DNA of 17,874 nucleotides from Candidatus Moraniibacteriota bacterium (GCA_030592425.1 JAUVJK010000012.1:1-17874); one strand, 5' to 3'. Shown: positions 6,505 to 14,721, numbered from the stretch's first letter. The notes: generated from the letters alone by a model not told the origin. Translations and numbers: made by a program.

Positions 6505-7470
6505 TTAGAATAATCCAAATAATTTTCCAATAAACAGAACGTAAAGCATAAGGAACATCGCACCTTCCCATGCATAGATCCGTCGTGAAATACCCGCAAC
6601 CACAAACAAAAGCGTCGCCGCGATCATGACTGGCATACCTATTTTGAGTGTTGTTTCATCAACAATGACCGTTGCAAAAAGTGCTGGCACACCGACAACC
6701 ATCAAAGCATTAAAGGAATTTGATCCAAAAATATTACCAATAGCTAGTTCTGCTTTTCCTGCACGCGCTGCTTTCACGGAAACGATCAATTCAGGTAGTG
6801 ACGTACCAATTGCAACAGCCGTGATCGAAATGATCGCAGGTGAGATATTATAAAGAACCGAAAGATCGATCACAGAATCAATCAAGAATTTCGCACCAAG
6901 GAGAAGACCTGCCAATCCAACGAGAAGAATCACGACAACCTTCGTTGAGATCCTCTCTTTTTCTTTTTCTTCGCGCTCTTTATATTCTGCTTTTATATCC
7001 TCACTGACTGGCTCATCTTCTTTGAAGAAAAGTGTCGATAAAAAGTAGATCGCATATGTGATGATCAGAATGATCGCCTCCCAAAAAGTAACCTTTCCGT
7101 CAAAGATCGCACCAACGAAGATCGTCGTAGAGATTGCAAGGATCGGTAGATCAAAATCGATCAAGTTCTTCGACACGACCATCCGACGTGCAATGAGAGC
7201 TGCAACACCTATGATCAATAATATATTTGTCACATTGGAACCGACAGCATTCGCGACAACGATCTCTGTTTCACCTTTAAGCATTGCAAAAATTGCAACG
7301 AGCAATTCAGGAAAAGAAGTGCCGAGCCCAATGATCACAGCACCAATAATAAACGCCGACATACCGAGCGCGCGACCAATTTTCTCAGCACTATCAAGAA
7401 ACCAATCAGCACCCTTCACCATGACGATCATCGAAATAACAAACACGACTCCTGGTAACATTGCATCCAT
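6505..7470 (-). CDS. Na+/Ca2+ exchanger family membrane protein (CaCA, YrbG type)
   Basis: This 321-residue inner-membrane antiporter probably expels Ca2+ in exchange for Na+ or H+. Both diagnostic alpha repeats are present. The first has GLGTSFPE (48-55) followed by NAVGSNVTN (74-82); the second has AIGTSLPE (220-227) followed by GNIFGSNSFN (245-254). Glu-55 and Glu-227 are the expected ion-binding acidic residues. About ten hydrophobic segments flank a charged cytoplasmic loop at about 150-176 (rich in Glu/Lys/Arg), matching the two inverted halves of the family. Length is typical for bacterial members. It starts 22 bases after the TraD-like gene and lacks a Shine-Dalgarno; MDAMLP has an alternative Met at position 4. 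Exact ion specificity cannot be read from the sequence. Being next to the ATPase does not imply a shared function. Confidence 0.93.
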   Translation of the reverse strand: MDAMLPGVVFVISMIVMVKGADWFLDSAEKIGRALGMSAFIIGAVIIGLGTSFPELLVAIFAMLKGETEIVVANAVGSNVTNILLIIGVAALIARRMVVSKNLIDFDLPILAISTTIFVGAIFDGKVTFWEAIILIITYAIYFLSTLFFKEDEPVSEDIKAEYKEREEKEKERISTKVVVILLVGLAGLLLGAKFLIDSVIDLSVLYNISPAIISITAVAIGTSLPELIVSVKAARAGKAELAIGNIFGSNSFNALMVVGVPALFATVIVDETTLKIGMPVMIAATLLFVVAGISRRIYAWEGAMFLMLYVLFIGKLFGLF

Positions 7471-7492
7471 ATATATTTACGTTCAATTCTTA

Positions 7493-9352
7493 TTAAACTG
7501 GATCGATTCGTCCATTATTCATCTGTGATCGCTGTGACGTAGCATTATCTGATCGTTGTACCATAGTGCGTACACCACTCACATCAACCTTTGGTGATGA
7601 TTTCCCAAATTTCTTTGGCGCGATATTTTGCATTTGCGACAATGACATAGATTCTTCCTGTGGTGCATACTGTTTATCTTCAATTTTTGGTGCGGATTGC
7701 ATTGGTTTTTCAGTCTGTGACTTTGATTGTTCTTGTGCTGATATTGTATTTTGTTTTTGTGGATAACGTGGCTCTGCTTTGGCGCGCGCGCGTTGGTGAT
7801 CCTTGAGACAATCCTTACAAAATGTTGGCCGTGATGGATCTGGTTTAAATGGTACTTTGATCTGTTCATCACACGTCGCACACACTGCATCATAAAGTTG
7901 TCGTTCTGGTCGTTGTTCTTCCTGTACTTGTTGTGGTGCACTTTGGGCTGGCGCAGTATTTTGTACAGAAGCAGGTACGTAACGTTTCGCTCCAGCATTT
8001 TTCTGTTGTGATGCAAGAGTATTATCCCTCTGTATGTTAGCTTGGTTACGTAATGGTGCAACATCACTTTGTTGTTCGCTCAGCATACCACTCCACCGTG
8101 AGATCTTCTCTTCTACATCATCACGATTTTCTGCATAACGATCACGTGTGACTTTGATCACTTTCTCTGTGCTATCTTCTCCATGAAACTGGATTGGTGG
8201 TAATGTCGTCGCACTAAATGCATCAGCAGCAATTCCATCGATCATCAACTTTAAATAGATCTGATATTTTGGCAAGTTCACAATATCATTCATTGTAAAG
8301 ATTGGTTCAAATTCCTTTTCGAGATATTCTGCATCTGCCGCGCCGACACGGAAGGAAACGATCGTACCAGCATTACCAAAGATTGCATCACGCACGATCT
8401 CATCAACTTGTGTTATATACTGATTTGCAAGGATTAGGTTCAAACGATACTTTCTTGCCTCAGAAAGAATATTCGCAAATGATTCTGTAGCGAAATTTTG
8501 AAACTCATCAACATAAAGATAAAAATCTTTACGATCCTCCTCTGGCATATCCACACGCCCCATCGCAGCAAGCTGGATCTTTGTGATCATCATTGCACCC
8601 AGCAACGCACTATTATCTTCTCCGATACGTCCTTTTGAAAGATTCATGATCAAGATCTTTTGGTCATCCATGATCTCACGTACATCAAAAGCGGAACGTG
8701 TCTGTCCAACGATATTACGAATCACAGCGCTTGTAAGGAACTGTCCAACCTTATTTTGAATTGGAGAGATCACTTCCTGTAAAACACGTTCATTCCATTT
8801 TGGGAATTCCTCAGTCCAAAAAGCTTTCACGACAGGATCCGTCACTTTCACCGTAACACGTTTACGAAATTTATTGTCCACAAGAATACGCATAACACCA
8901 AGGAGCGTGCTACCTGGATATTCGAGAAGTGCAAGAATCGCATTACGAAGAATATATTCAAGTCGTGGTCCCCATGAATCAGCCCACAATTTTTGAAACA
9001 CACCGATAAGACCCGAGGAAACAAGTGGTCGATATTCGCGATCAACACTTTCAAGAACATTGAAGGCAATTGGAAATTTCTGATCAGCAGGATTGAAGTA
9101 TACAACATCATTGATCCGATCTGATGGCACCATCGAGATCAACTTTTCTGCACTATCCCCATGCGGATCGATAAAACAGATCCCATGGCCATTCTGAATA
9201 TCTTGAATCGCAAGATTTTCCAACATATTCGTCTTTCCCATACCAGTTTTTCCGATCGCATAAAGATGACGACGGCGATCATCTGTTTTAATACCAAAAA
9301 CAGCTTCCTGGTTACGAAAATTAGTTTTGGCAAAATGTGTGATCTCTGACAT
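7493..9352 (-). CDS. TraD/VirD4-like (HerA-FtsK superfamily) DNA-pump ATPase with zinc ribbon
   Basis: A 619-residue P-loop ATPase of the type IV coupling-protein/DUF87 kind, expected to form rings that move DNA or protein substrates. Walker A is GKTGMGKT (34-41), with IDPHGD at 61-66. Walker B is FYLYVDEF (277-284, Asp-282/Glu-283), and a sensor-like LILANQY lies at 306-312. Residues 400-480 and 520-619 are Gln/Ser/Ala-rich linkers around a CxxC-x17-CxxC zinc ribbon (Cys 491, 494, 512, 515). The protein has no N-terminal membrane helices, unlike classical TraD/VirD4; the upstream 421-residue membrane protein may supply the anchor. No relaxase, pilin or VirB-type gene lies in the window. The start is set by the conserved N-terminus and an extended -10 promoter 22 or so bases upstream. 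The superfamily is certain; the substrate is unknown. Confidence 0.9.
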   Translation of the reverse strand: MSEITHFAKTNFRNQEAVFGIKTDDRRRHLYAIGKTGMGKTNMLENLAIQDIQNGHGICFIDPHGDSAEKLISMVPSDRINDVVYFNPADQKFPIAFNVLESVDREYRPLVSSGLIGVFQKLWADSWGPRLEYILRNAILALLEYPGSTLLGVMRILVDNKFRKRVTVKVTDPVVKAFWTEEFPKWNERVLQEVISPIQNKVGQFLTSAVIRNIVGQTRSAFDVREIMDDQKILIMNLSKGRIGEDNSALLGAMMITKIQLAAMGRVDMPEEDRKDFYLYVDEFQNFATESFANILSEARKYRLNLILANQYITQVDEIVRDAIFGNAGTIVSFRVGAADAEYLEKEFEPIFTMNDIVNLPKYQIYLKLMIDGIAADAFSATTLPPIQFHGEDSTEKVIKVTRDRYAENRDDVEEKISRWSGMLSEQQSDVAPLRNQANIQRDNTLASQQKNAGAKRYVPASVQNTAPAQSAPQQVQEEQRPERQLYDAVCATCDEQIKVPFKPDPSRPTFCKDCLKDHQRARAKAEPRYPQKQNTISAQEQSKSQTEKPMQSAPKIEDKQYAPQEESMSLSQMQNIAPKKFGKSSPKVDVSGVRTMVQRSDNATSQRSQMNNGRIDPV

Positions 9353-9369
9353 ATAAAAACGTAAGGATA

Positions 9370-9389
9370 ATAATAGATCTATTATACCA
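9370..9389 (-). promoter_or_regulatory. Extended -10 promoter overlapped by a 16-bp palindrome, ahead of the TraD-like gene
   Basis: The minus strand reads TGG-TATAAT (9381-9389), a perfect -10 with the extended TGn motif; the -35 region is weak. The predicted start is near 9374, giving a leader of about 22 bases. A perfect palindrome, ATAATAGATCTATTAT (9370-9385), covers the -10 and the start site, a classic operator position. It could equally be an AT-rich coincidence. Confidence 0.5.
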
Positions 9390-9413
9390 TACTCTGCAAA
9401 AGATTAAATTACA

Positions 9414-10679
9414 TTATCTTTGGATTGGAAGATTGGCAGGAGCACCACCATGACGCGCATCAACAAAACGAATCGAAGGCGCCGCAACAGACATATCTGG
9501 CATATGAAAAAGTGATGCTAATTCTTCGGTACTAAACATACAATTAACACCCGTTGGGTAACGCCCACGATAACGACGTACCAATTGACGCTGACGATAC
9601 GCCTTACGATCTTCTGCCATAAAATAATTCGCATATGTCTTCGTCCGATCAACTGGTTTGAAACCATTAAGATTATGTTCAGAAAATTGTTTCAACCCAC
9701 CCATGAAAGAACCAAATTGTCCCTTATCAAATACTTCACGACGCCCAATGAGAATTGCACGTGCTTTTGTGCGAAAAACATTTTTCCCAATATTTTCTTC
9801 CACTGCTTTGAGTACATCTCGTTCAACTGGTGTGAGACGAAATTCTAATGGCTGTTCCATTTTATCCTCAGATTCACCTTCAAATCCAACTGCCGTAAAA
9901 ATACCAGGAATAATACTTTTAAGTACATCCCACACATCATAAAGAAATTGCGAAAAGACCCCACCATGCTTTGGATTACGTCCTGCCAATTCTTGAACAT
10001 ATGGTTTACCATAATTGAGAGCCCAATCCTCTTTGATTGGGTTGATCACAAGTTGAAACCACAAATGTTGTCCTGGCCCAAGAGCGCCAAGTGCTTCAAC
10101 CATCGACGCAAGTGGATCGATCATCTTCCCTGTTACATCCTCTTCAAAATATTTGTAAGTCTTGATTGGTACAGGATCTGGCGCTGTTTGTTCAAAATCA
10201 AACCCAAAAACATCCCATTCTTTATTTGGAAGCACTGTTGGCACCGTCGTCTCTGTGTAATCATTCGTTTCATGTATTTCCATGTTGGGATATTGTGCAA
10301 AAAGATGTGATTCTACCAATGGTCGCATACTTCGTGGCAACCAGATATAGAAATGTACCATACCTTCTGTACTCACCAGCTCCATACTTACAAAGGGAAT
10401 AAATTTCCCCATCACATATTCCTCGACTGCACTTGGCGTACTGATCACACCAGCAATACCGAGGTAAACAGACTCCATTACTTTTGGACTTTTCTCGATC
10501 TCACGCGGTGGCACAAGCTCAAGCATCATGTACTCTTGCATGCCCCAGTAGACATCACCAATATAACGCATCCATAAACTCTTGAATAAATAATAAAGCA
10601 TGATAGGAAGAACGATAAACCACGTCGCGGCATATACGTCTCCTATCATGCTAAAAAATGTTGCAAGACCTTCAAACAT
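9414..10679 (-). CDS. Membrane-anchored partner of the TraD-like ATPase, function unknown
   Basis: A 421-residue protein with one strong membrane helix near the N-terminus (about 15-35: YAATWFIVLPIMLYYLF). The rest is a large, probably cytoplasmic domain, with a second weakly hydrophobic stretch near 250-265. Its composition (LELVPPREIEKSP, VHFYIWLPRSMRPLVESHLFAQYP) reminds me of the non-ATPase domain that precedes HerA/TraD-type motors in some type IV-like systems. I recall such proteins sitting beside the ATPase in CPR genomes, but I cannot name the family with certainty. The stop lies 61 bases before the ATPase start and the gap carries a separate promoter, so the pair can be transcribed together or apart. 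I infer a membrane platform for the motor. There is no clear Shine-Dalgarno (AAGAG only). Confidence 0.8.
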   Translation of the reverse strand: MFEGLATFFSMIGDVYAATWFIVLPIMLYYLFKSLWMRYIGDVYWGMQEYMMLELVPPREIEKSPKVMESVYLGIAGVISTPSAVEEYVMGKFIPFVSMELVSTEGMVHFYIWLPRSMRPLVESHLFAQYPNMEIHETNDYTETTVPTVLPNKEWDVFGFDFEQTAPDPVPIKTYKYFEEDVTGKMIDPLASMVEALGALGPGQHLWFQLVINPIKEDWALNYGKPYVQELAGRNPKHGGVFSQFLYDVWDVLKSIIPGIFTAVGFEGESEDKMEQPLEFRLTPVERDVLKAVEENIGKNVFRTKARAILIGRREVFDKGQFGSFMGGLKQFSEHNLNGFKPVDRTKTYANYFMAEDRKAYRQRQLVRRYRGRYPTGVNCMFSTEELASLFHMPDMSVAAPSIRFVDARHGGAPANLPIQR

Positions 10680-10738
10680 AGTACACTCTTTTTTGTTTTA
10701 TTTACTTCCCATTCAGTCCGAAATACCAACGATCTAAG

Positions 10739-11773
10739 CTATTTACGCACTTGATATTCATCGTTACCAACACGTTCAAAATGATTGTGCAGATTGATCA
10801 TCACAGTTGTTGGCTTCACTTTACGAACAGCAAGGACACGTTTCACAATCTCCTCTTTTTGTAGTGGTTTTTCTTCCTTATTTAGTACTTCTGTCACGAC
10901 ATCCTTCACTGTTCCTGTTTCATAACCCCACGCTGCAAGTGCGTATGTTCCACGACCAATCAAGACAAAGCGATCATCTTTGATCAACTCATTATGAACT
11001 GTTTGTGGATGTGCCTTACGCCCTTTCTTCGATAGACCATAAGCATCAATACGCTTTGCGATCTCACGGAAATGAAGTGGTTCATTGCTTTCCTGTAATA
11101 CTGTATATACTTTTTCACGAATGCCCTTGAGCGCAATATCATCCCAACTGTAAATACCCCACTTACCGAATGGATTCTCTTGGATCTCGCGTGACACACG
11201 CAAATAATCCTCTACTTCTTTTGATGAAACATCTGTCAATTTTTCCTGAAAAAGATCCAGTTCAATCGTTTTATCCTCATTCTCAAGAAGCTCTAAAGCC
11301 TGCCGATGGATATCTTCCCATTTTTTCATATCAAGATCAACAAGAGCAACGGTTGTTTCGACTGGAAGTTTCTTTTCATTGAGATAATCAACTTCTTCAC
11401 TACACATAATAAAAAAACGAATTGCACCAACATCTTGTACCTGTTGCTTACTAAGATCGTACAGAAGATCCTCCTCTTTAATTATACCACTTTTATTCTC
11501 AACCGCACAGCGAATACACGTATCTGCAGAACCATACATTTGTTCATTTTTTTTCGCCCGCACGCTATCAACGCCGCCAACGACGATCTGTCGTACACGC
11601 TCTCGTGTTACACCATGTTTCTGACCGATTGCTTCAAGTGTTCTTTGATCATTTGTACCAATACCATAGCGATCTCGCAGAATTGATCGTGATCGATCTG
11701 GAAGATCGGTAGTAAGAACTTCAAATGCTTCAATAAATAAGAAGTTGTTTTTCTGTTGCTTATTTTGGCTCAT
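10739..11773 (-). CDS. Sigma-region-4-like and HARE-HTH DNA-binding regulator
   Basis: A 344-residue protein with three DNA-binding-like parts. Residues 15-75 resemble sigma70 region 4, including the helix-turn-helix RTLEAIGQKHGVTRERVRQI (44-63). Residues 80-210 are a helical linker with two nearby cysteines (C86, C89). Residues 216-285 match a HARE-HTH winged helix (PLHFREIAKRI, then a wing ending RFVLIGRGTYALAAWGY). Residues 288-344 form a second winged-helix-like segment (VVTEVLNKEEKPLQKEEIVKRVL). There is no sigma region 2, so it cannot be a complete sigma factor by itself. It could be an accessory transcription factor resembling RNA polymerase delta (HARE) fused to a region 4. A near-consensus promoter lies 36 bases upstream. 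It precedes the membrane/ATPase pair by 59 bases and may regulate them. Confidence 0.85.
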   Translation of the reverse strand: MSQNKQQKNNFLFIEAFEVLTTDLPDRSRSILRDRYGIGTNDQRTLEAIGQKHGVTRERVRQIVVGGVDSVRAKKNEQMYGSADTCIRCAVENKSGIIKEEDLLYDLSKQQVQDVGAIRFFIMCSEEVDYLNEKKLPVETTVALVDLDMKKWEDIHRQALELLENEDKTIELDLFQEKLTDVSSKEVEDYLRVSREIQENPFGKWGIYSWDDIALKGIREKVYTVLQESNEPLHFREIAKRIDAYGLSKKGRKAHPQTVHNELIKDDRFVLIGRGTYALAAWGYETGTVKDVVTEVLNKEEKPLQKEEIVKRVLAVRKVKPTTVMINLHNHFERVGNDEYQVRK

Positions 11774-11808
11774 ATATATAGTATTTAATGAATCTTAATG
11801 TTCAAAAT

Positions 11809-11838
11809 ATTATAATACATATGTTATCTATTTGTCAA
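11809..11838 (-). promoter_or_regulatory. Near-consensus sigma70 promoter of the sigma4/HARE gene
   Basis: The minus strand has -35 TTGACA (11833-11838), an 18-base spacer and -10 TATAAT (11809-11814). Both hexamers are perfect. The start is expected near 11802, giving a leader of about 29 bases with no Shine-Dalgarno. Confidence 0.8.
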
Positions 11839-11920
11839 GCCCATGACCTAATATTTCCTGCGACACTAGTGAAAAACAATAAATCGCATAAAACAATGAT
11901 CTTTGAATAAAAGTCTTATT

Positions 11921-12013
11921 TTACTTATCACGGACACCTGTTCCACTTGATTCTTCCCTGAAAATATTTTCATCAAAAGTATGACCTACACTATCAGTGA
12001 AAAAATTAGACAT
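11921..12013 (-). CDS. Possible leaderless 30-residue micro-ORF
   Basis: An ATG at 12013 opens 30 codons (beginning MSNFFTDSVGHTFDEN, ending TGVRDK) closed by TAA. A perfect TATAAT sits at 12021-12026, 7 bases before the ATG, so a transcript from it would start on or next to the start codon. The -35 region is poor. The peptide is polar and acidic with no membrane segment. It lies in the 343-base gap between the sigma4/HARE gene and the CorB-like gene. The remainder of that gap holds the promoter at 11809-11838 and a 14-bp AT palindrome at 11959-11972; I see no clear terminator. An ORF this short can easily arise by chance. Confidence 0.25.
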   Translation of the reverse strand: MSNFFTDSVGHTFDENIFREESSGTGVRDK

Positions 12014-12116
12014 ATGAAGTATTATAGCCTCATACGCCTATTTTTAATCCCCATTCCCAATAACTGTGTAGTGATCTCTGTTTCTCTTTCTAATTACTCA
12101 TTACCATCGGGTATTT

Positions 12117-13103
12117 CTATTCAAGATCTGTCTCATCCTCGATCTCTCCGACAATTTCTTCAACGATATCCTCAAGGGTGATAATACCGATCACATCTGC
12201 ATCCTTGTCATCACGCGTTACAAGATAGAGATGTGAATGTCGTCGCTTCATACTACGAAAGATCCTCTCCACATGTATCGTTTCTTTTACGCGCTGTACT
12301 GGTAGTACAAAGTTCTTCACCAATTGATCTCGCTTATCAGAATTTAGTGCGCGCATCACATCCTTGATATGAATATAGCCAATGATATTATCCTCATCTC
12401 CATCGTACACAGGAAAACGAGAATGTACTTCATTTGCAATAAAATAGGAGATCTGTTCAACTGGCACATTCCCATTGATCAACGTTACACGGTACAGTGG
12501 CGTCATTACATCACCAACATCAACGTCATCAAAACGAAAAATATTCTCGATCATTTCATGTTCGCGATAATCAATACCACCATGTTCTACACCTAAACGT
12601 GCAACCGTTCGCACTTCTTCTTCTGTGATACGCTTTTCATGAGAAATATGAAATTTTTTCTGCAACCAATCATTCAATAAATTCAAAACCCAGACAATTG
12701 GAAAAAGAATAATGCTACAAAAATAGATCGGCCAGGATGCAAAACAAGCAACCGATGTGTTTTTTCCATAAGCAATCGTTTTTGGTACGATCTCACCAAA
12801 GATCAAGATAAAGATCGTTGTCACACCCGTCGCAATACCAAGAGCACCAGAATCAAAGAAACGTGTTGCTACGACCGTCGCATACGATGCTGTCAAAATA
12901 TTGACAATATTATTGCCAATCAAGATCGTTGCGAGGAGACGTTGCGGGTCTTCTTTGAGACGAAAAACCAATTTCGCACACTTCTTTTTCTTTTTGGTCA
13001 TCGTCCGCACCTGCGCATGCGATAAACTAAAAAAAGCAGTTTCTGCACTTGAAAAAAAACCAGATAGAAATAAGAGAATAGTAAAGATCAGAAAAGTTGT
13101 CAT
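12117..13103 (-). CDS. CorB/CNNM-type membrane protein with CBS pair, short form
   Basis: A 328-residue protein of the DUF21-CBS (CNNM/CorB, often called hemolysin-C-like) family, linked to Mg2+ or Co2+ transport. The DUF21 membrane domain spans about 1-150, with FSSAETAFFSLS (17-28), GNNIVNI (63-69) and FGEIVPKT (102-109). The CBS pair follows at about 195-320 (VMTPLYRVTLI, RFPVYDGDEDNIIGYIHIKD, then IGIITLEDIVEEIVGEIEDE). It ends at 328 just after the second CBS motif, so the C-terminal CorC/HlyC domain of the usual protein of about 430 residues is missing. The normal-looking acidic end and TAG stop suggest a natural short form rather than a broken gene. It follows the beta-helix gene by 18 bases with no promoter or Shine-Dalgarno, so is probably co-transcribed. 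Confidence 0.92.
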   Translation of the reverse strand: MTTFLIFTILLFLSGFFSSAETAFFSLSHAQVRTMTKKKKKCAKLVFRLKEDPQRLLATILIGNNIVNILTASYATVVATRFFDSGALGIATGVTTIFILIFGEIVPKTIAYGKNTSVACFASWPIYFCSIILFPIVWVLNLLNDWLQKKFHISHEKRITEEEVRTVARLGVEHGGIDYREHEMIENIFRFDDVDVGDVMTPLYRVTLINGNVPVEQISYFIANEVHSRFPVYDGDEDNIIGYIHIKDVMRALNSDKRDQLVKNFVLPVQRVKETIHVERIFRSMKRRHSHLYLVTRDDKDADVIGIITLEDIVEEIVGEIEDETDLE

Positions 13104-13121
13104 GTGTTTAGATATCAGTGA

Positions 13122-14588
13122 TCACAAATTAAAAAGCCATTTCAGGCGTGCAATCGGGTCACCGATCGCGTCAAATGTTTCTTTTTGTTCTTGATTATAT
13201 ATTTGTCCCTCTTCAAGAATTTTACGTGTCTGTGCGATAGCTACAAGATTCTTCATAGAAGCTTCTGTGGGTACCTCCATAGACGCCTCTATAGTACGGA
13301 GCTCATTGATTCTCTCTTCATTTGTATGTATTTCTTCCATAAGAGTAGCCACTGTCTGCGAATTTCTCCCCATATAATATATTTTGATCTTCTTCTCAGA
13401 GGCAAGCATATTTACTGCCTGGTCAACTGATGTATGAGATACATGTATTTCCTGTGCAATTTCAGCGACACGCTTAGCGATCGATAAGTTCTGGTATTGT
13501 ACTTCTAATATGCGCTTTTTTTCTTTTGTCTGCATATAACTATAGCGTTTAGGCAGACGTTCTATTGCCTCCAATTCTTCTGCCACGGCTTTTTTTTCTT
13601 TAAGTAATTCTACAGCTAAAGCAGCCTCTTCCTCCGTTGCAAGAAGTTTTTTCTCTTTTTCCTCTTCTGTCATCACTGCATCTTCTTCTTTATCTTGGGC
13701 AAAGAAACATCCTGGTGCAAATGCCCCTTGTTTATTACCACTCATTGCATTACCAATAAGCACCATCGATTCAGACCAATAGGCTTCACCTGGATTACCA
13801 CCGCTCGGTGCCTTACACGTCAATCCATAATCCTTATTACTATTGATCTTGTTACCTGTAATTTTCAAACCTCCAAGTTTTTTCGCACTTTTATAGTATT
13901 GTGCAGCAATACCACTTGCACGATTATTCTTGATATTATTATTGCTAATTTTAAGTTCAGAATCTCCAAGTATCACTTCGATTCCACTCTCATGATTACC
14001 ACTGATCAAATTGCCACTGATCACACCATCAACATTTGCACGAATATCAATCCCTTCTTCTCCATTATCTGTCACTTCGCAACCAATGATCTCGATATCC
14101 TTCCCTCGCTGAATATAAAGACCTTTTCCATTTCCTCTCACTTTCACGTCTTTCATTTTCAACTTTCCGCGACCTTTAGTAATAATCCCCGTTCCTGCAT
14201 TCTTCACAGATACATCCGACAATGAAGCGTTAGCACCATCAGAAAGTACAACACCACCACCCGAGACAGTAAGATCTTCTAGTTTTGACCCATCTTTCAT
14301 TGTTACTTTACCCTTGATCGTCACGTCACTACGGCCACTCCCTTTGAGTTGTACGCCCTTACCAACAGTAATATCTTCATCATAGGAGCCTTTTGCAATA
14401 CGGATCTTTGTTCCGCCTTTATCAAGTGCCTTCTCGATCTTTTTGTACGGTTCGTCCTTGGACCCATCGCCACCACTATCAGCATCTTCATCGACATACA
14501 TTTCACTACCTGCAAGCACCACAAAAGATGGCCAAAGCATTCCGCCAATGACCAAAAAACCGATCATAAATGTAAGTGATCGCATCAT
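13122..14588 (-). CDS. Secreted right-handed beta-helix protein with helical tail
   Basis: A 488-residue exported protein. Residues 1-27 are a signal peptide (SLTFMIGFLVIGGM core, cleavage plausible after LAG). Residues 29-70 match the DUF1565-like entry strand of pectate-lyase-type folds (YVDEDADSGGDGSKDEPYKKI, then IRIAKGSYDEDI). Residues 75-295 are a run of short beta-helix rungs with G/N turns (GLYIQRG, GIDIRANVDGVISGNLISGN, LKISNNNIKNN, LKITGNKINSN). Residues 300-488 switch to charged helices and coiled coil; 370-405 (AKRVAEIAQEIHVSHTSVDQ...) looks like a helix-turn-helix. The fold suggests carbohydrate or surface binding; no pectate-lyase catalytic residues were identified. Start is MM at 14588 or 14585, directly after an extended -10 promoter. 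The stop is TGA. It forms an operon with the CorB-like gene. Confidence 0.85.
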   Translation of the reverse strand: MMRSLTFMIGFLVIGGMLWPSFVVLAGSEMYVDEDADSGGDGSKDEPYKKIEKALDKGGTKIRIAKGSYDEDITVGKGVQLKGSGRSDVTIKGKVTMKDGSKLEDLTVSGGGVVLSDGANASLSDVSVKNAGTGIITKGRGKLKMKDVKVRGNGKGLYIQRGKDIEIIGCEVTDNGEEGIDIRANVDGVISGNLISGNHESGIEVILGDSELKISNNNIKNNRASGIAAQYYKSAKKLGGLKITGNKINSNKDYGLTCKAPSGGNPGEAYWSESMVLIGNAMSGNKQGAFAPGCFFAQDKEEDAVMTEEEKEKKLLATEEEAALAVELLKEKKAVAEELEAIERLPKRYSYMQTKEKKRILEVQYQNLSIAKRVAEIAQEIHVSHTSVDQAVNMLASEKKIKIYYMGRNSQTVATLMEEIHTNEERINELRTIEASMEVPTEASMKNLVAIAQTRKILEEGQIYNQEQKETFDAIGDPIARLKWLFNL

Positions 14589-14600
14589 ATACGTATTCCT

Positions 14601-14628
14601 AGTATAGCACGTCTGAATAAATCGTAAA
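14601..14628 (-). promoter_or_regulatory. Extended -10 promoter giving a near-leaderless mRNA
   Basis: The minus strand has TGC-TATACT (14601-14609) with a partial -35 TTTACG (14623-14628, 16-base spacer). The expected start near 14594 leaves only about 6 bases before the ATG at 14588, too short for a Shine-Dalgarno. Confidence 0.55.
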
Positions 14629-14693
14629 TTAATAAATGGTAATCTGTAATTATGTTACATATCTCCTAGAGAAAAACTGCATTATTCAACAAC

Positions 14694-14721
14694 ACAAAAA
14701 ACACCCAAGGGTGTTTTTTGT
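14694..14721 (-). terminator. Intrinsic terminator after the sortase gene
   Basis: Perfect 13-bp arms at 14694-14706 and 14709-14721 (core ACACCC/GGGTGT) contain A6/T6, so the hairpin works in both directions. It lies about 60 bases after the sortase stop. The rest of the 14589-14780 gap holds only the beta-helix promoter. Confidence 0.85.

Noticed and set aside
13122..13124. Recoding of TGA (as in Gracilibacteria/Absconditabacteria)
   Set aside because: TGA ends the beta-helix gene sensibly, 18 bases before the next start, and all other genes, including alaS, read through normally with the standard code.
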